A DNA stretch of 64,000 nucleotides from Aphis gossypii (Eukaryota; Arthropoda; Insecta; Hemiptera; Aphididae). This document shows, one piece after another, positions 41,454 through 55,714 of this stretch (within the stretch, counting starts at the first letter, position 1; every line of letters begins with the position of its first letter). Position numbers and translations under genes: made by a program. Under the pieces are notes generated by a model that worked only from the letters and a program-made list of their open reading frames with translations, was not told the origin of the DNA and ran no database searches. Where the stretch lies: the NCBI RefSeq assembly GCF_020184175.1, contig NC_065533.1, forward strand, positions 4,176,695 through 4,240,694. The letters are read 5' to 3'.

Positions 41454-44400
41454 ATTTGTGTTATCAATAGTACCATTTAAACACACTATATGATTATCAA
41501 ACTAACACTATTTTATTAATTAATTTAGTCAGATTAAGATAGTTGTTATATGACTTACTTAGCAACTTAAAATAAATATTTTTGACATATAATTATTCAA
41601 TTATTAGTATTTGTATATTAAAAATGTATTATTTTCATAGTTATTGTCAAATACTCACTAATGGTTTTTAGTTGTATTTAATAAACATTTTCTAACTTAA
41701 AGTTTTCATTAAATGATCTTTTTCAATTAAAAATTTTTTTTTCAATCCACTTTAATGAATTTTTTATCTAAACACAATCATTACATTGTTGTTAGAATAA
41801 AATAATTGCCGTGGTAACTTAAAAATCACACAATAGTATCAGGAATTAAATTTTCATTATTTAATCAATTAACTTTTACGTAATTGACAACATTTTTTCT
41901 GGTATTCTACTAAGATTAAGTAAGTGGCTTTATTTTATTCTTAAATATTAAAAAGATTACTTAAACATATCCTGAAATATAATAAATTACACCAAATCAA
42001 ATACGCACAGTATAATATGCAAAGTTTACATTAAATGTCTATATATTATTAATAGTATACATTTAATAAGCAAATCTATATTATTTTTTTTTTTTAATTA
42101 AAATCTTTGTCATCCACACATTTATATTTTGTACATGTTTGATTAAATCCTAACCTAACCTTGGGTAGATATTTTATGTTATTATGTATTAAGTTATAAT
42201 AGAACGTTTTTTAAATTTAAATGATTACAGAACCAATTAACCAAGGACAAAACATTGAAGTATATCCATATGATATATGAAAAAAATAGACTTCAATCTT
42301 ATTTCTATTCCTTGTTTTCCTGTTATGAATACAACAATCCATTCATTACTTATAGTCTATACTGTTCTGTAATAATACTATGTCATTAGATTAATACTTT
42401 TGTTTAATCCTATATTATGTTGTATGGTCAAAGAAACAGACCATTGGGCAGAACACCAACAAGATAAGACAACTAACCATTATAATTTGGCAACATTTAC
42501 TTTACTCCTTATCTAGCCACTATTAGACTAAAACTCGCGGTAGTGTTGATAATTTTACTTCCCTTGTATAAAACCAGACGGAACTTAAGCCTAAAACCAT
42601 TTGAAATATTTTCAGTTGATTGTATTCATTGTTAAAAAAATTCTAATAATACGGTCATGAGCGTTTTTTACATTCATAAAAAAAAAAATCAAACTGTACT
42701 TACTGATTATAAGTGGTTCTTTTCATTTGACTTAACTTCTACAGTAGTTTAGAGCAATCATTAAAGCAACCTAGAGTGTACCTGGGTTAAAAAAAGGAAT
42801 ACATTTTACATTAACATTGAAAATAGTATCATTGTAGTATGTATCAAAATCCAGTAGTTACTATGATTATTTTTAAAAAAATATCAAATTAGATTAATAA
42901 ATTACTATACTACACTATACTTACTATTATATAGATCTGTATCTTTATTATTGTTTTATGTTAATTGTTTAAACAATAAAATTTAATGCAAATAAAAAAA
43001 AAAAAAAACGTAAAAGAAATATAACTTTATAAACCTACTTAAAAAAAATGCAGTATAATAAAAAAAAATGATGTATTAAGCATATAATTCTCTAGAAACG
43101 TGAGCTGTTTTATGTTAAATGTCAACCATAACCAGTGTCGGTGACCAGTAACCAGTCACGTGACCAATAAAATTAATTTGTTTTTGTGTAATAAAGATAT
43201 ATGAACTCAGCCTTAATTGTATTCTCTAATTTGTTTTATAGTTAAAATAACTTATTTTTTAACTTTCAAATGATATAGTTCATATTTTGTAATGTATTAT
43301 AGTGAAATATAATAAAACCATTTTAATTGTATCATTAAATACAATAATAGTTAGTTAGAGTTTTACAGGTATAATTTATCTGCTAATAAATAAATAGAAA
43401 ATGTTATAAGCAAACTTGGTGAAACATGGTTAGAGTATATTATATTGTTATGGCTTATATTATTACGCTTGGTACTTTTATATTCTCATTACACATAGTT
43501 TATTTTTTTTAGAAGATGGTTGAACAATTTTAAGTAATAAACTACCCTACTATGAACATTTTGAAAAAAAAAAACTGTACAGGTAATAAAAACTAATTAA
43601 ATTACGGTAACATATATAATACTGTTTAACACCCGCTGAGTATAATATATAATATACTATACTAAACGAATTATTATCCTGTGATTTCTGGATTATTTAT
43701 TTATTTTTATTTAGGTAATGGACTTTTTGGGATTCCTATTATATAAAACAGTGTGATCTTAAATACCTTTAGTTCATGACGTATAATAAAAATTATATAC
43801 AGTTGTTTAACTAAGAGGATTCAAAAGATCGATCATTTTAGCGATCTCTAGTCTCTACAAATTCGTTTTTTTTTTTTCAAATAAAAATGTAGATACCTAC
43901 CCTGTTGTTGTAGTTATAGATTGATGACATACATATAAATATAAAATTAAAACATTATTATTGAGTTTACTTCGATGTTTCTTTATTCTGTTAAATCGAG
44001 ATGATGAACAGTGAATGAACTTTAAAGAATATTTTATTTATTTGATTAATTCATACAATATGATATTATATTTTAAGGCCAATACAACCAACAAATATTT
44101 ATTATAGAAGAAATAAAAATATAAAAACAAATATTGTACTCGTGTGCTAGAATTAAATAAAATAAATACTGGAAGTTTACGGATTTGACGAAATTTACAA
44201 ATATTTAAAATTACTATATTATCAAAACCATCTAAAAAGTTTAAATATAAGTCAAAATTGTATTTAAATGGCCAATATTCATAAAACACATGAACTTTTA
44301 TTCATATGTATGATAAAAAAATGAAAGAAACACTTAGCTATATAATCTACCATTAAAAACCGTGTAAATTTATAACTTTATTTTACCCAAACCTTTACTA

Positions 44401-47400
44401 TTTGAATAATATGTTGTAAATATTATGTTTGATACCAATATATGTATTTTAAGTTAATCTATAAAAACATGCACACAATGTATATATCTACCTATATATT
44501 ATTACACATTACTTTATATTTTATATTTTATATGAACTTAACCTAAATTTAAAAAAATCAGCAAAGTTAGTACATTTTTAAATTAAAATTAAAATACATA
44601 ATAAATACATCACACACACTCAAATTTGCTTGATTAAGGATTCAATTATGAATTCAGTGTTATTAATAATGACAATATTACAACATTACAACTATACAGT
44701 AGTAGGTAGATTGAAATAATAGCAATTTTAATAATAACAACCATTTCAAATACAATTACCAAAATAATAATAATAAATAATAATTGATAAATAAACATTT
44801 CAAAATATCTTGTTATAATACCTATATAATATATGACTACATGTACAACCAAAACATTGAACTTATCAAAATTAAAACAATGACCGATTTTCAGCCACAC
44901 CCATAATTGAACCTCTACTAGAAAAAATATATACTTATATGTTAAAGTACCTACGTCAAACACATTATTAATACACAACTTACATTAAGAACCAATTAGG
45001 CACAAAAATACACCCACCCACGAGGATCTCATGTCAAAACAATGACTGCCCGCCGCTTCGTCTAAAAATGCTAACTGCTATTACGGCATGACACAATATT
45101 GACCAACGCAGAATTTATAATATCACAAAAATAAATGTACGTCTTCCATGTTAACTGGCCCACATTATTATTATTGTTTTCCGCGGTTCCCCTTGAGAAC
45201 TCTTATACAAACAGGCGTCATTATCAGTAGTGTTCAATCACAAAATAGATTATTAACGAAAAAAAGAGAGTAAAAATAAAAAAAATAAGAAAGGAAAGAA
45301 CTAACGACTTTTTTTTAAGGTCATAAATCAAAAATAATAATATATACACTCTATACTATAGATCTGTGGTATATATTTATTACAAATTTAACTACCTATG
45401 TGATATGTAAAATAAACTAAGAGTATAATATTTTAATAAACAAATTTATTTAAATCTGTCAAATATAAATACAACGTAGGGTTCAAAAATTTCACATGAA
45501 AATTGTCATGTTAAAATTTGTCGTATTGCGGATAACATTAAAATGCATGTTTTTTTTTAAAAAATAATTATAACAAGTTTAATTGGTCATTAATTTTAAT
45601 TATTATTATATAGATTTTCAAATAAAATATAAATATTTATAGAAGATATAAATTATTTATCAAAAAGTTATTCTTAAGTACCTAGGTAATGGTTAATTAA
45701 TATATCTCATAAATATAAATAATCTGTTAAAGCAATATAATAAATTTTATCTGAATCCCATTCAATCATTAGAATAAGTACAAAATGGATTGAAACAGAA
45801 GTTAAACTTAACTATGATTCGTACACAAATATAATTTCAAATATTTCTGAAATTTAGTTCATTCATTGAGTGAAACAATGCTAAATAAATTCCTCTCGTT
45901 TTCAGTAATATTTCAGAAAACAAAAGTTTATATTTTAAAATTTAAATTATAGAGTCGACATTTTCCTTTTTTTATAGCTATCAACTCATAAATATATTAT
46001 AATTTATAAAAATGTAATAAATTGGCAGTATAAAAATGTATAAACTAAATATGTATACATATATTTATGTATTTTTTAATAGTATATATGAACACCAGAA
46101 ATCTTAAAATATGAAAAAAAAAGTAGAAAATAGTTTAACATAATAACTGTACAAAAAAAAACTAAGGAAAAGAAAATTATTAAATTTATAAAATAAAATA
46201 AAGAGTGAAAGTAGGTAGGTATATGGTTTGATATAGATTATGTATCGAGTGTCCCTCATTATTGAGTACATTTCTGTAATGGATATGTTAAATTTTAATT
46301 CATTGATAATTAATTACATATTGAAAAACAATTATTTAGAGCAAAGATGATCGTCGTCTGCCTATATTACTTACTTAATTATATGATATATTACCAAAGT
46401 AATTTATTTTATAATTAGTAAGACCATAGATCAAATTTATGTTTATTAAAAACATAAAATTTTAAAATGTCATTGTGTATATAAAGTACGGAATATAGGT
46501 ACATACTAAAAAATGTTAAGTCCCTGTAAATAATATTCTTGAATTACTACAAATTACTGAAAATCGTTATTTTTTGTTTAGTATTTAATTTTATCAAATT
46601 TTAATTTTACATGTATACCTATATATATATATAAAAAAAAAACTTTGGCTTATGCATTATTCTTGGATTTGTAGGTTTCAGTATAAGATACTTCTGACTT
46701 TATGAGAAACCTTGTAGTATGCACTTATTACATTTTCAGACTTGAGCTATACAAATTCAACATTTTGTAATTTTTTTTTACTACAAAATAATTTGCAAAT
46801 TTAATAAGGGCAACTTATGTAGAATTTTGTATTAAATATTAATGGATTTTCAACTTCTACCACATTTAAAAATCGAAGCATTTTTACTGCTCAAATGTGT
46901 GATTTCAAACATAAAAATAAACAAAACAATAAAAAACACATATTATTGTAAAATCAATACATTCATCGCTTCGTTCAGGGTCTTGAATAATATCAATAAG
47001 TAGAGAAATACTAAAAATATGTCGACAAATAATTACAATTTTTTATTCGTCATATATTTTTTGTGAGTGTAATTAAATTTAATACTGTTATAATAATGTA
47101 TGTATTAAATAATATTTAAATAAAATAAATATAAATATATTACACAATCAATTTAGAAAAGTAAAAAGCTACTAAAAAATAAAAGTTAAAGAAAAAACAT
47201 GTTGATTCAATTTTATCACAATGTATCATGTTATGCTTTACATAACCTTCTATTTACTTTTAATAAAATATGTACTCCGTAATTTATTAATTGATACATC
47301 CATTTGTCTTTCATTTACATTGGAATACTTGTTGGAAGCGGGTTTTAGTCTTCTAGATGACTACGTGCTGCACCTAAAGAAAATAATAATATTATATTGA

Positions 47401-50400
47401 AACCTAATTGAAAAAGAGTTTTAATTCCTCATAGTTAATACCTTTTTTTTCAACTATTAAATTTTAACTTAAATCATTATTTTTTGTTTTAATATACAAT
47501 TTCGATAAAATATAAACTTAAATGTCGTTAAAAAAAATGTATGCAAATGAACTTACAATACTTTGTTTTTCACTGTGTTCAACTTAATTGAAACATTGTA
47601 TTATATTTATGCTTTTCTATTAGTTTTTATTTAAATTTTTAATGAAAAAAGTATGAGTTATGAGGAACCGCATCTTGTATAACATTTTCAAAACTTAGAA
47701 GAAAATATTATATCAATTTATTAACATTGAATAATAAAAAAACTTAACTAAAATATTTTAAATGTTCATAAATAGTTGAAAAAAGAACAAAAGTACTTTG
47801 TAAGTTACATTATACCAAGATTGTGTATTATTTTAAATATTTGTTGGAAATTTTAAATACTTGCGATAAATGAAAACAACAAAAATTTGAAAAATTGTTT
47901 TTGAACTATTTTCGCTGAAATTTCCCATTTTTCGAAAATTGGTTATAAATTCTTCTAAATAAGAAGAAAAATTACTAGAAATTTTTCAACTAAAACCAAC
48001 TTTCATGATGACTGAAATTTCTCTACTATTACTAAAGGTGAAAGCTAACACAAAAATTAATTAATTTGATAACCACTCACATCTTTGTAAAACTATACAT
48101 TCATCTTGCTTAGGATCTTATGCGAAATAGTAACAATTTTGTCTAAGCATTTTCATCATAATATTTTAAATTCCATTCTGAATGTATTTTTTTTTTTTTT
48201 TTTTTTAATGTTATATGTATTTATCAGTTTTTTCTAATTTTATTGATTTTTGTAAGGTTGAAAGTATTATTATACTTTACAAAATTAAAATATATCTTAT
48301 TTCTACTAGAAATACCTAATAGATTACAACATTGTGGTTGTGAGTAGTCATCATCAATAATTTTAATGTGTTTAATTTAAACTTTAAACTATCTAATCAA
48401 AATATTTTTTTTTTACGAAATATTGTGACAATTAAAATGTAAGCTATTTAATTTTTCTTTTTGAAACAGTTTATTTTGAAGCGCCTAAGTGGTAATATAT
48501 TAATTTCTGTAATAGAATTGTAAAATTTCTAATTATACTATTTATTGTTTATCAAAAGTCCATACTTTGATAATAAAATAATTGTTTTAATCTATATTAT
48601 TAGTGTTATTACTGATCACATGTCATATTATATCACAAATACATTATAGACATAATGTACAAAAATAAAATGCATTCTAATTAAAAAAAAAAAAAAACAA
48701 TTTTAATAGTATGACCAGTGGTCATTATACAATGATCATTTACCACTTATTTCGCCTAACGCTTAAATTAAAGGTTTTTTTATTGCAATATGGTATTATC
48801 AAGTGTGAATGGTCTGCAGACTGTGCACTACTTTAAAAAGGACTATATAAAGCCTCTGGTAAAGTTTTTAATTAATTAAGTAAACATAATGTTCCAGAAA
48901 CTGACTAGTTACTTTTCATTCTAATTAACAACATATAGTATATGAATTATAATTACATAGAATATTAATGCGTTTAAAACATATTTAATTGCTTTACATT
49001 ATATGCTTATTTCCAATGTACGAATAGATTTAATGATGAATCAAAAATATTTTATTTCTAATTAGTATTTTATTTTATTTTTGTACATTATAATATTATA
49101 AAGTCAAAGGTATATGTAACTATGTAGATCGCGTTGCACCAACATATCAGTTTAATTAATTAAATTTCCACAGGAACAACATTTTAAAGGATAAAATGTT
49201 ATATCTATTAAAATAGTGTATTTTAAACTCCTAAACACAAATATAATAATATTTACGATTAATTACTGTAAAATAGTGATGTAGTTGTATAATATATAAT
49301 ATTAGCTATCACTAATATTATGCATAATCCGTTTTTATCGCATGTTTTTTTGGCCTGACTTTCCTAAAAAATAACGGACGTTTTTATGGTTTTGATACTG
49401 CTAGTGTCCAAAGTATTTAATATACTATGTCCGTTTTTAAATAATTCATATTAACTGTGTTGACATTTATATATATATATATACTTCATATACATTATAC
49501 ATGCATATTTAAAGAACGTATTACTTTAATAATTATAATAATATATTATTATTATACATAATACATTGCTTAAGATTCATCTTTTCCGTCATATTTTGTT
49601 TATATCTGACGATGTGCTTTTGGATTTGGGTATTATAAACTCTCGTTTCAAATGAATAACATAATGTGGTTGTATTTATTTTTTCTCGAGCACATTACGC
49701 TAAGCATCTTTTAGCCGATTACAGCTTTGTCATGTTGTATAAGAATTATAAAAATTAGACAAACCATCAGACCCTGTTGTCTTTTATGTTTTCAACAAAA
49801 TAAATCATTCTCGTATTACTTCTTATTTATCCATCACTAATTCTTTCTAATCTCGTTAGACGTCGTATCCGTCTCAACTTTCTCATTTCATCTACTCTCT
49901 ACGTATGTTCTAATACGTATATGGTATATGAACTAAAAACATTTTTTTTTTTTTTTGGAAACTACTCATATATATATTATTATATATTTCGTATATAATT
50001 TAAGTAAGTTTCCAACTGACAGTATTCATACACAATCAATTAAACTAAAATTAAACGGTGTATTCAACTTAATAATTATATTTCATATGTAAGAGAAATA
50101 TCAATACATACTGAAATGAAAGTTTTTGTAAATACGTAATTCAAATTGCATTATCTTAGATGAAATATACATTTTGTAAGTAGTAAGTACCTATAAATAC
50201 GATTTTAAAATTTACAAATCCTGATATAATATTCTGTTGCCGACCGTTTTAGATCTACGTAAAAATTTACGATTTCTTGGTACTTGAAATCAAAATGCAT
50301 TTTTTATTTCAAAAATAGGTACTTTAGTAATCCACTATATTAAAATGATAAATGAATAAAATGCAAACAGATCTCAAGAATGAGTCTTATGTACTGCAAT

Positions 50401-50972
50401 TGCATTATCGGATTGGCAAGGATGAATGAATACTGAGATGCCATCGGGCCCCAACATTTTCATAAACGTATTTTGTAAAGCACAATAGCTCATATTTTGA
50501 GTTGCTGTCAACGAATTCCTTTTCTATCAGACCCACGGAGTTGACAGCAGTTCAAGACATCTAGTATGCCAGTTCCGCTATTATATATTTATAGTTTTCT
50601 TACACGTAGGTAAGTAAGTAGCTTTTAACGAGTAGGTAGGTTATAACATGTATACAATTTTGTTTATTTATAACCAAGTAAATAAATGCTGTTTCAATTG
50701 ATTAAAAGAAAAAAAACCCAAAAAGAAATCATTTTTTAAATAAAATTGTCATAAATTATTATTAAAAAAAATAATTTTTCTTAGCTAAAATTATACATAT
50801 TATGCAATAATTATTTTCATTGACATTTAAAAACGAGATTAACTGAGAAAATACTTGAATTTATATATACATATAATCACATAAAAATGTGAACATTTTC
50901 AATTTAAACATATTATTATGATAGTATCGACTTAAAACATTGTTCGGCTGTTTTATATTTTATAATATATTA
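41454..50972. other. DRC3 upstream region and non-coding AT-rich DNA
   Basis: The first few hundred bases upstream of the DRC3 ATG should hold its leader and promoter, but no clear TATA box or initiator stands out. Beyond that, only frames up to 110 codons without known features are seen. Complex patches at 42420-42620 and 45000-45250 could be regulatory. A T20 run lies at 48188-48207 and a 15-bp palindrome at 48711-48725. Confidence 0.45.
43155..43167. promoter_or_regulatory. Palindromic E-box GTCACGTGAC next to CCAAT
   Basis: The 10-bp palindrome GTCACGTGAC (43155-43164) is the full consensus used by USF/MITF/TFEB-type bHLH-zip factors. It overlaps a CCAAT (43163-43167). It lies about 1.7 kb upstream of the DRC3 start on the minus strand. 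CACGTG cores occur at several other places in the window, so specificity is uncertain. Confidence 0.3.
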
Positions 50973-51025
50973 CAGGGATGGCCAAACTGCTGCTCGCGTC
51001 ATAGACTTTTGCGGCTCGCATCCTA
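50973..51025 (+). mobile_element. Possible hAT transposon terminus (remnant)
   Basis: The sequence CAGGGATGGCCAAACTG followed by two GCTCGC-type words resembles the conserved ends of a widespread hAT MITE group (CAGGG..GGCCAA..GGCTCGC). No matching inverted end and no 8-bp duplication were found in the next kilobase, although GGCTCGCG recurs near 51279. Treat it as a decayed single end. Confidence 0.35.
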
Positions 51026-51239
51026 TCGTAACATTTTACAAAAATTTTTTTTATATGGATTTATGTATTTAAAAAAGCATAATATTTTATTAAATTACAA
51101 TTTATAGGAAAAAATTATAAAAAAATATAGTGTTTTTGATATTATATTTGAATATATATTTTTAAATTTTTAATTATTTTCTTATTTGTTGTATAAAAAT
51201 AATAATAATAATGATTATATAATAATATTATGACCTTTT

Positions 51240-51790
51240 TTCCATTTCGGCTCTTCCATATTTATTCATTTATTGGATGGCTCGCGAATCTCTTCTCGCT
51301 GGACACCTCTTATATTATATTAGTCTACCTGTTCGGTACCTACACCCACTTTGGTGCGATTATCGATAAGGTCGATTATATTCCAGCTGACCGGACCCTT
51401 TTTCTCCACTCCACGTGACGACGATCGACCCGTACTCGCGCTTACTAGTCACTATCCCGAGAGACAAGTCATCGTCGCGTTAGGTATTCTCTTACCGTCG
51501 GTGTTTTTCTTTTACACGTCATGTCACTGATCGGGAATGTGTCTTACGGGAGATTTGTTTAATCGTTTCGGGGCAATTTTTACACAGTATCATGTCCTAT
51601 CCCCTGCACTTGGGTACTGCAGTGGTGTAACGTGCAGACGCGCTTTACGGACATTTTTCTTGTACATATAGGTATAGCGCACGCGGGTGCGTATACTGGG
51701 CGCATAAAATGACTGACAGTAGTTATTCGTATCACCGGCAAGCGTCGTTGGGTGAACTGTTTAGCTCACTCCTAACCCGTCGGCTTCATT
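51240..51790. promoter_or_regulatory. CpG-rich island without a recognisable gene
   Basis: Roughly 550 bp of unusually balanced and CpG-dense sequence inside AT-rich DNA. It includes a CACGTG at 51411-51416 and GCGCACGCGGGTGCG near 51680. The only open frame is 62 codons (51230-51418) and has no known motif. It may be a promoter or enhancer, or the more complex part of an old insertion beginning at the hAT-like end near 50973. Confidence 0.3.
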
Positions 51791-54700
51791 ATTATTTAAA
51801 CTTAATATCAATGGTAATCAATAACCAATAAAGTAATACGTATATTTTTAATAATAACTAATAACTAATTATCTATTACTTTTAAACAATAATATTAAGA
51901 ACTTATTGTGGATTTCAAGATCTTGAATTAAAAATAATTTTTAAAAGACATAAAAAATAATCATAACAATCACAATATTTAACAGTATATAGTGTACTAA
52001 ATTTTAATTGTATCTAAATGTAATAAATTATTTAATTTTTAATTAGTTTCATCGAAAAAAAATGATAATTTGAAACTTATTACTTAACTTTATTTAAAAA
52101 TATTTTAATAAAGTACGTGATTATAGTACCATAATTCATAAATTATTATTATGATATAATAGTGATAATTTTTTTCACTATCATATTAGATCATAAACAA
52201 CTCAAATCACTAGGTACTTATGCTTTCAAACATAGTTATTGAAAAAATAGTGGCCTCATAGAAATAATTATTTTAATTTTTTAATACTTTACATTTTAAA
52301 ATTGAATAGAGTTATGATAGTTCATTTTAAAATAATTGCTAATAAGGAATACCATATTTTTGAAAATAATGTAATAATTAATTATTATTAATTTCTAAGC
52401 ATTACAAGCATAACATTTTAAATGAAATAAAATTAAAAATGGTTGATATCGTTGCATATTATTACATTTTACTGCGTATCGATGAACTATAAATAAAACA
52501 AATATTTATATAATTCATTATTCTCTATGATCGCCCACCACCAACCAGAGCTTGACCATAATATTTCCATAGCTCAGTATAAAATATACGCAATAAGCCA
52601 GTTTATTTCGGGGTCTTGAATCTAAGCGATTGGTATTCTTGTTACATCTTTGTTTCTAATAATCAAGACTTTAAGAGCACATCGTAAATTCGTGAACACT
52701 GATAAATTAGAAACAACGCATAAAGGGTAATTAAGTATAATTTGATATCAATTAATAATAAATAATTGTACCTTATAATTTATATAACCTATTATTTTTG
52801 ATTTTAAAACAAAATGAACATTGAACAATAATAATAATTATAATGGTTTTGAAACATAAATATTATATACAAACCTCATAGTATGTTTTAAATTTATTTA
52901 CTTTCTATCTATATAATTATATATGTATTTAGTATTATATATATAGGTGATTTAAATATTGTATTACTTTTGATATTATGGAAATTACTTTTTTTCCTAC
53001 AACTCTAGTTAATCATACAGTTATTTAATTAAAAATAAACACTTATCCATAAAATTATTATAAAACAAAACAAAATTAAATTCCGTATGCATTAAATAAA
53101 ATTCATTCGTTGAAAAAAAAAGTATAATTATTTTTCATATAAGAATTTCCATTACTATAAAAAAGTTTAAAATAGATTAATATTTAATGTAAAAGACGAT
53201 TATAATATATTATTTAAAGTACATTTTATTAAAGAAAAATACCAAATCATCATAATTTCACAATGCACAGAAATAATAAAACGATCTATAAGTAAAGTTA
53301 TAGAATATTCATATAATACAAAATATAAATGTTTCCAGATATACGTAACGAGATGGTACAAAGTAAAGATATATGAAAGAAAAGATTTACTATGTTTGGA
53401 AACGTTTAGAAGTGTTATATTAACTGTTAAAAACCAAATTAACAATCAAGATCGAGTGTAATGATAAGGAACCTATTTATTTTAGTGGTAAGGAGGTATA
53501 AGACAAATAAAGTAACATTTATAGAATAACATGTATGACACGATAAGCAAAGGATAGCTGTTTTTATGTGCATTGGTTGACCGAACCAATACAATCAAAT
53601 AGTTTTAAAAATAATAACAAATTTATAGTGGAAATGGTAGTCTCTTTATTTTCAAAACACCATTCATTTGAGCAGTAAGCGTAATATCATGTATATATAA
53701 ATTATGATATGTATTTTTAATTCAACCAAAGATTAGAAATAGCGTAATGATAATCTAATAATAAACAGTATTAATTATTTATAAAATAATGAGTTTTAAA
53801 ACTGATAACCTACTTAAAACCTATAAATGATATTTAAAAATATTACTGAACACACCTATTTTTGCGTCCATTAGTCATTTCTTGTTCTTTTATTTATAAA
53901 ACTATCAAAATATAGAGATTTAAAAAGCGTGGCAATAATGTTTAGATTTTTTTACCAAAAAAATTATAAAATAACTCCTCAAATTCATCGCTTTTACCAG
54001 GTTAACATTTTTATCATAACATTAAAATGATTAATATAAAACGAGAAGTATTAACTAAAAAAAATATATATATTAATCATTTACTTAAAAATATTAACCC
54101 CTTTCAGAACAATTAAGAATTATTAATTTTATATCAAATGTATTTACATATTTAATAGATAAAACCAATATCCATATTATATTAACCATTTCACTGTTAA
54201 GCTGACTTTAACATAGTAATAAGTCAGTGACACATACATTTAACTTATTAATTATTATTATTACTATTATTTTAAATTTTATTTATAATATCTAGAAATC
54301 AATATCAAACCAATCAATCGAGTAGGTTAATTGATTATTTTATGAATTTCGAATTAAATTAAATAAGTTTATTCAAGTTTTAAAAATGTATGTGTCATTA
54401 TTTTTCAAAATGCAGTATGAACCGACTAATAGCAATTAATTAACACAAAACACTATAATACCTATGTCAAAGTATAATAATGTGCCCATTTAAGTCACGC
54501 CATATCAAGCAATTTACATAAATGTATAAATTATCTCACATATGTATAATGTATATTGTATATCTCACAAAAATACATAATACCAGACAAGTAAAATTTA
54601 TTTTCATTGTTAATTAAAGTTTATATTTTATTATTAAATTATAATGCATTAACTGTTATATATAATATATGCTAAGACTAAAATTTATTTGTATATATAA

Positions 54701-54879
54701 TATTTGTTTTGACTTATCTGGTGATGGGTTAGATTAATGTAGGATTTTATTTTCATATAATATATTATATTATATTATATATATTATACATTTTTAAAAA
54801 ATTTAAAATAATTAAAATAACTAATCTTTTAATTTTTTTGTTCGAATTTTAGCCCTTTCGTAAGTTTGTTTTTAGATTA
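51791..54879. other. Non-coding AT-rich DNA, no gene seen
   Basis: Only short accidental frames (81 codons at most). A small, more complex patch lies at 52530-52740. No repeats with clear borders. Confidence 0.5.
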
Positions 54880-55160
54880 TCTGGCAAAAACTCATCAACA
54901 AGCGTCAACCTCTGTTTTCAGTGAAATGTATTCGCGAAGGTGACATTTTCTCCCCTCGTCCTATACACGTGAATACAATATTATATATATAATAATATTA
55001 TGGTATACTGGTGTAGATATTCCATAATATACGCACGTGCGCATATACGTCGAATAAGGTTTGATGTAATGAATTAGAATTCACCGTGAAAATTCTAGCC
55101 TCCACGCAATAAATGGCGTACAAGGGCAGAACCCAGAGAGCTTACTCATTCGCAAAAACA
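54880..55160. promoter_or_regulatory. Small CpG-richer patch
   Basis: A 280-bp segment with higher GC and words such as CACGTG, GCACGTGCGCATATACGTCG and GGCGTACAAGGGCAG. No reading frame of note. Possibly regulatory; not assignable from sequence alone. Confidence 0.2.
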
Positions 55161-55347
55161 CGAACACACTTCACCATATATTTCAAACGAACTCGTATTA
55201 ATTCAATAATTGAAAAGCTTATCAATTGTTTTTATACACATATGATAATAAATAAATTATTTATGTGTAAAAAAGAAATGGACATTGAATAATAATATGC
55301 GATATGATTATTTGTACGTTTTTAAATTTTTTAAATTTTCTCCTGTC

Positions 55348-55348
55348 T

Positions 55349-55393
<45 letters not shown>
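55348..55393. repeat. (TA)n microsatellite
   Basis: A TA dinucleotide run of about 45 bp with one AA interruption. A related imperfect AT-rich tract (ATATT units) lies at about 54754-54788. Confidence 0.95.
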
Positions 55394-55397
<4 letters not shown>

Positions 55398-55668
55398 GCA
55401 ACTTAAGGAGTTTATTTTTAGTTATTATTATTCGTTGCGGATCAATGGTAACGGAAAGTACTGAGTAATGTATATCGAGTTATTGAAATAATTATTATGT
55501 TGCGCTAAAACAACTATTAGTTAAATATCACACGTTTAGCTTATATATATTATATTACAATAGTTTTGAATTTTAAATTAAAAAAATAATAATAATAATA
55601 AATTACATATTTTTATCCTTTTTATAATGCGTAATTATATAAAATATATTATAATTGTTAGTAATACG

Positions 55669-55706
55669 CATAGACCTTATACTATACTCAGAGTATAAGG
55701 TCTATG
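55669..55706. mobile_element. 38-bp hairpin microelement flanked by 8-bp direct repeats
   Basis: Arms of 15 bp, starting CATAGACC at 55669 and ending GGTCTATG at 55706, are perfect inverted repeats around an 8-nt loop (55684-55691). GTAATACG stands immediately on both sides (55661-55668 and 55707-55714). An 8-bp target duplication is the hallmark of hAT (and P) transposons. The element is extremely short, so it is either a minimal MITE made of little more than the two ends or a remnant of a larger element. Confidence 0.7.
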
Positions 55707-55714
55707 GTAATACG

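Noticed and set aside
41242..41493. 83-codon plus-strand frame
   Set aside because: Antisense shadow of the DRC3 leucine-rich-repeat exon.
50973..51612. Pairing of the CAGGGATGG end with CCTATCCCCTG near 51600 as a complete hAT element
   Set aside because: The inverted match is too poor, and there is no 8-bp target duplication at these borders.
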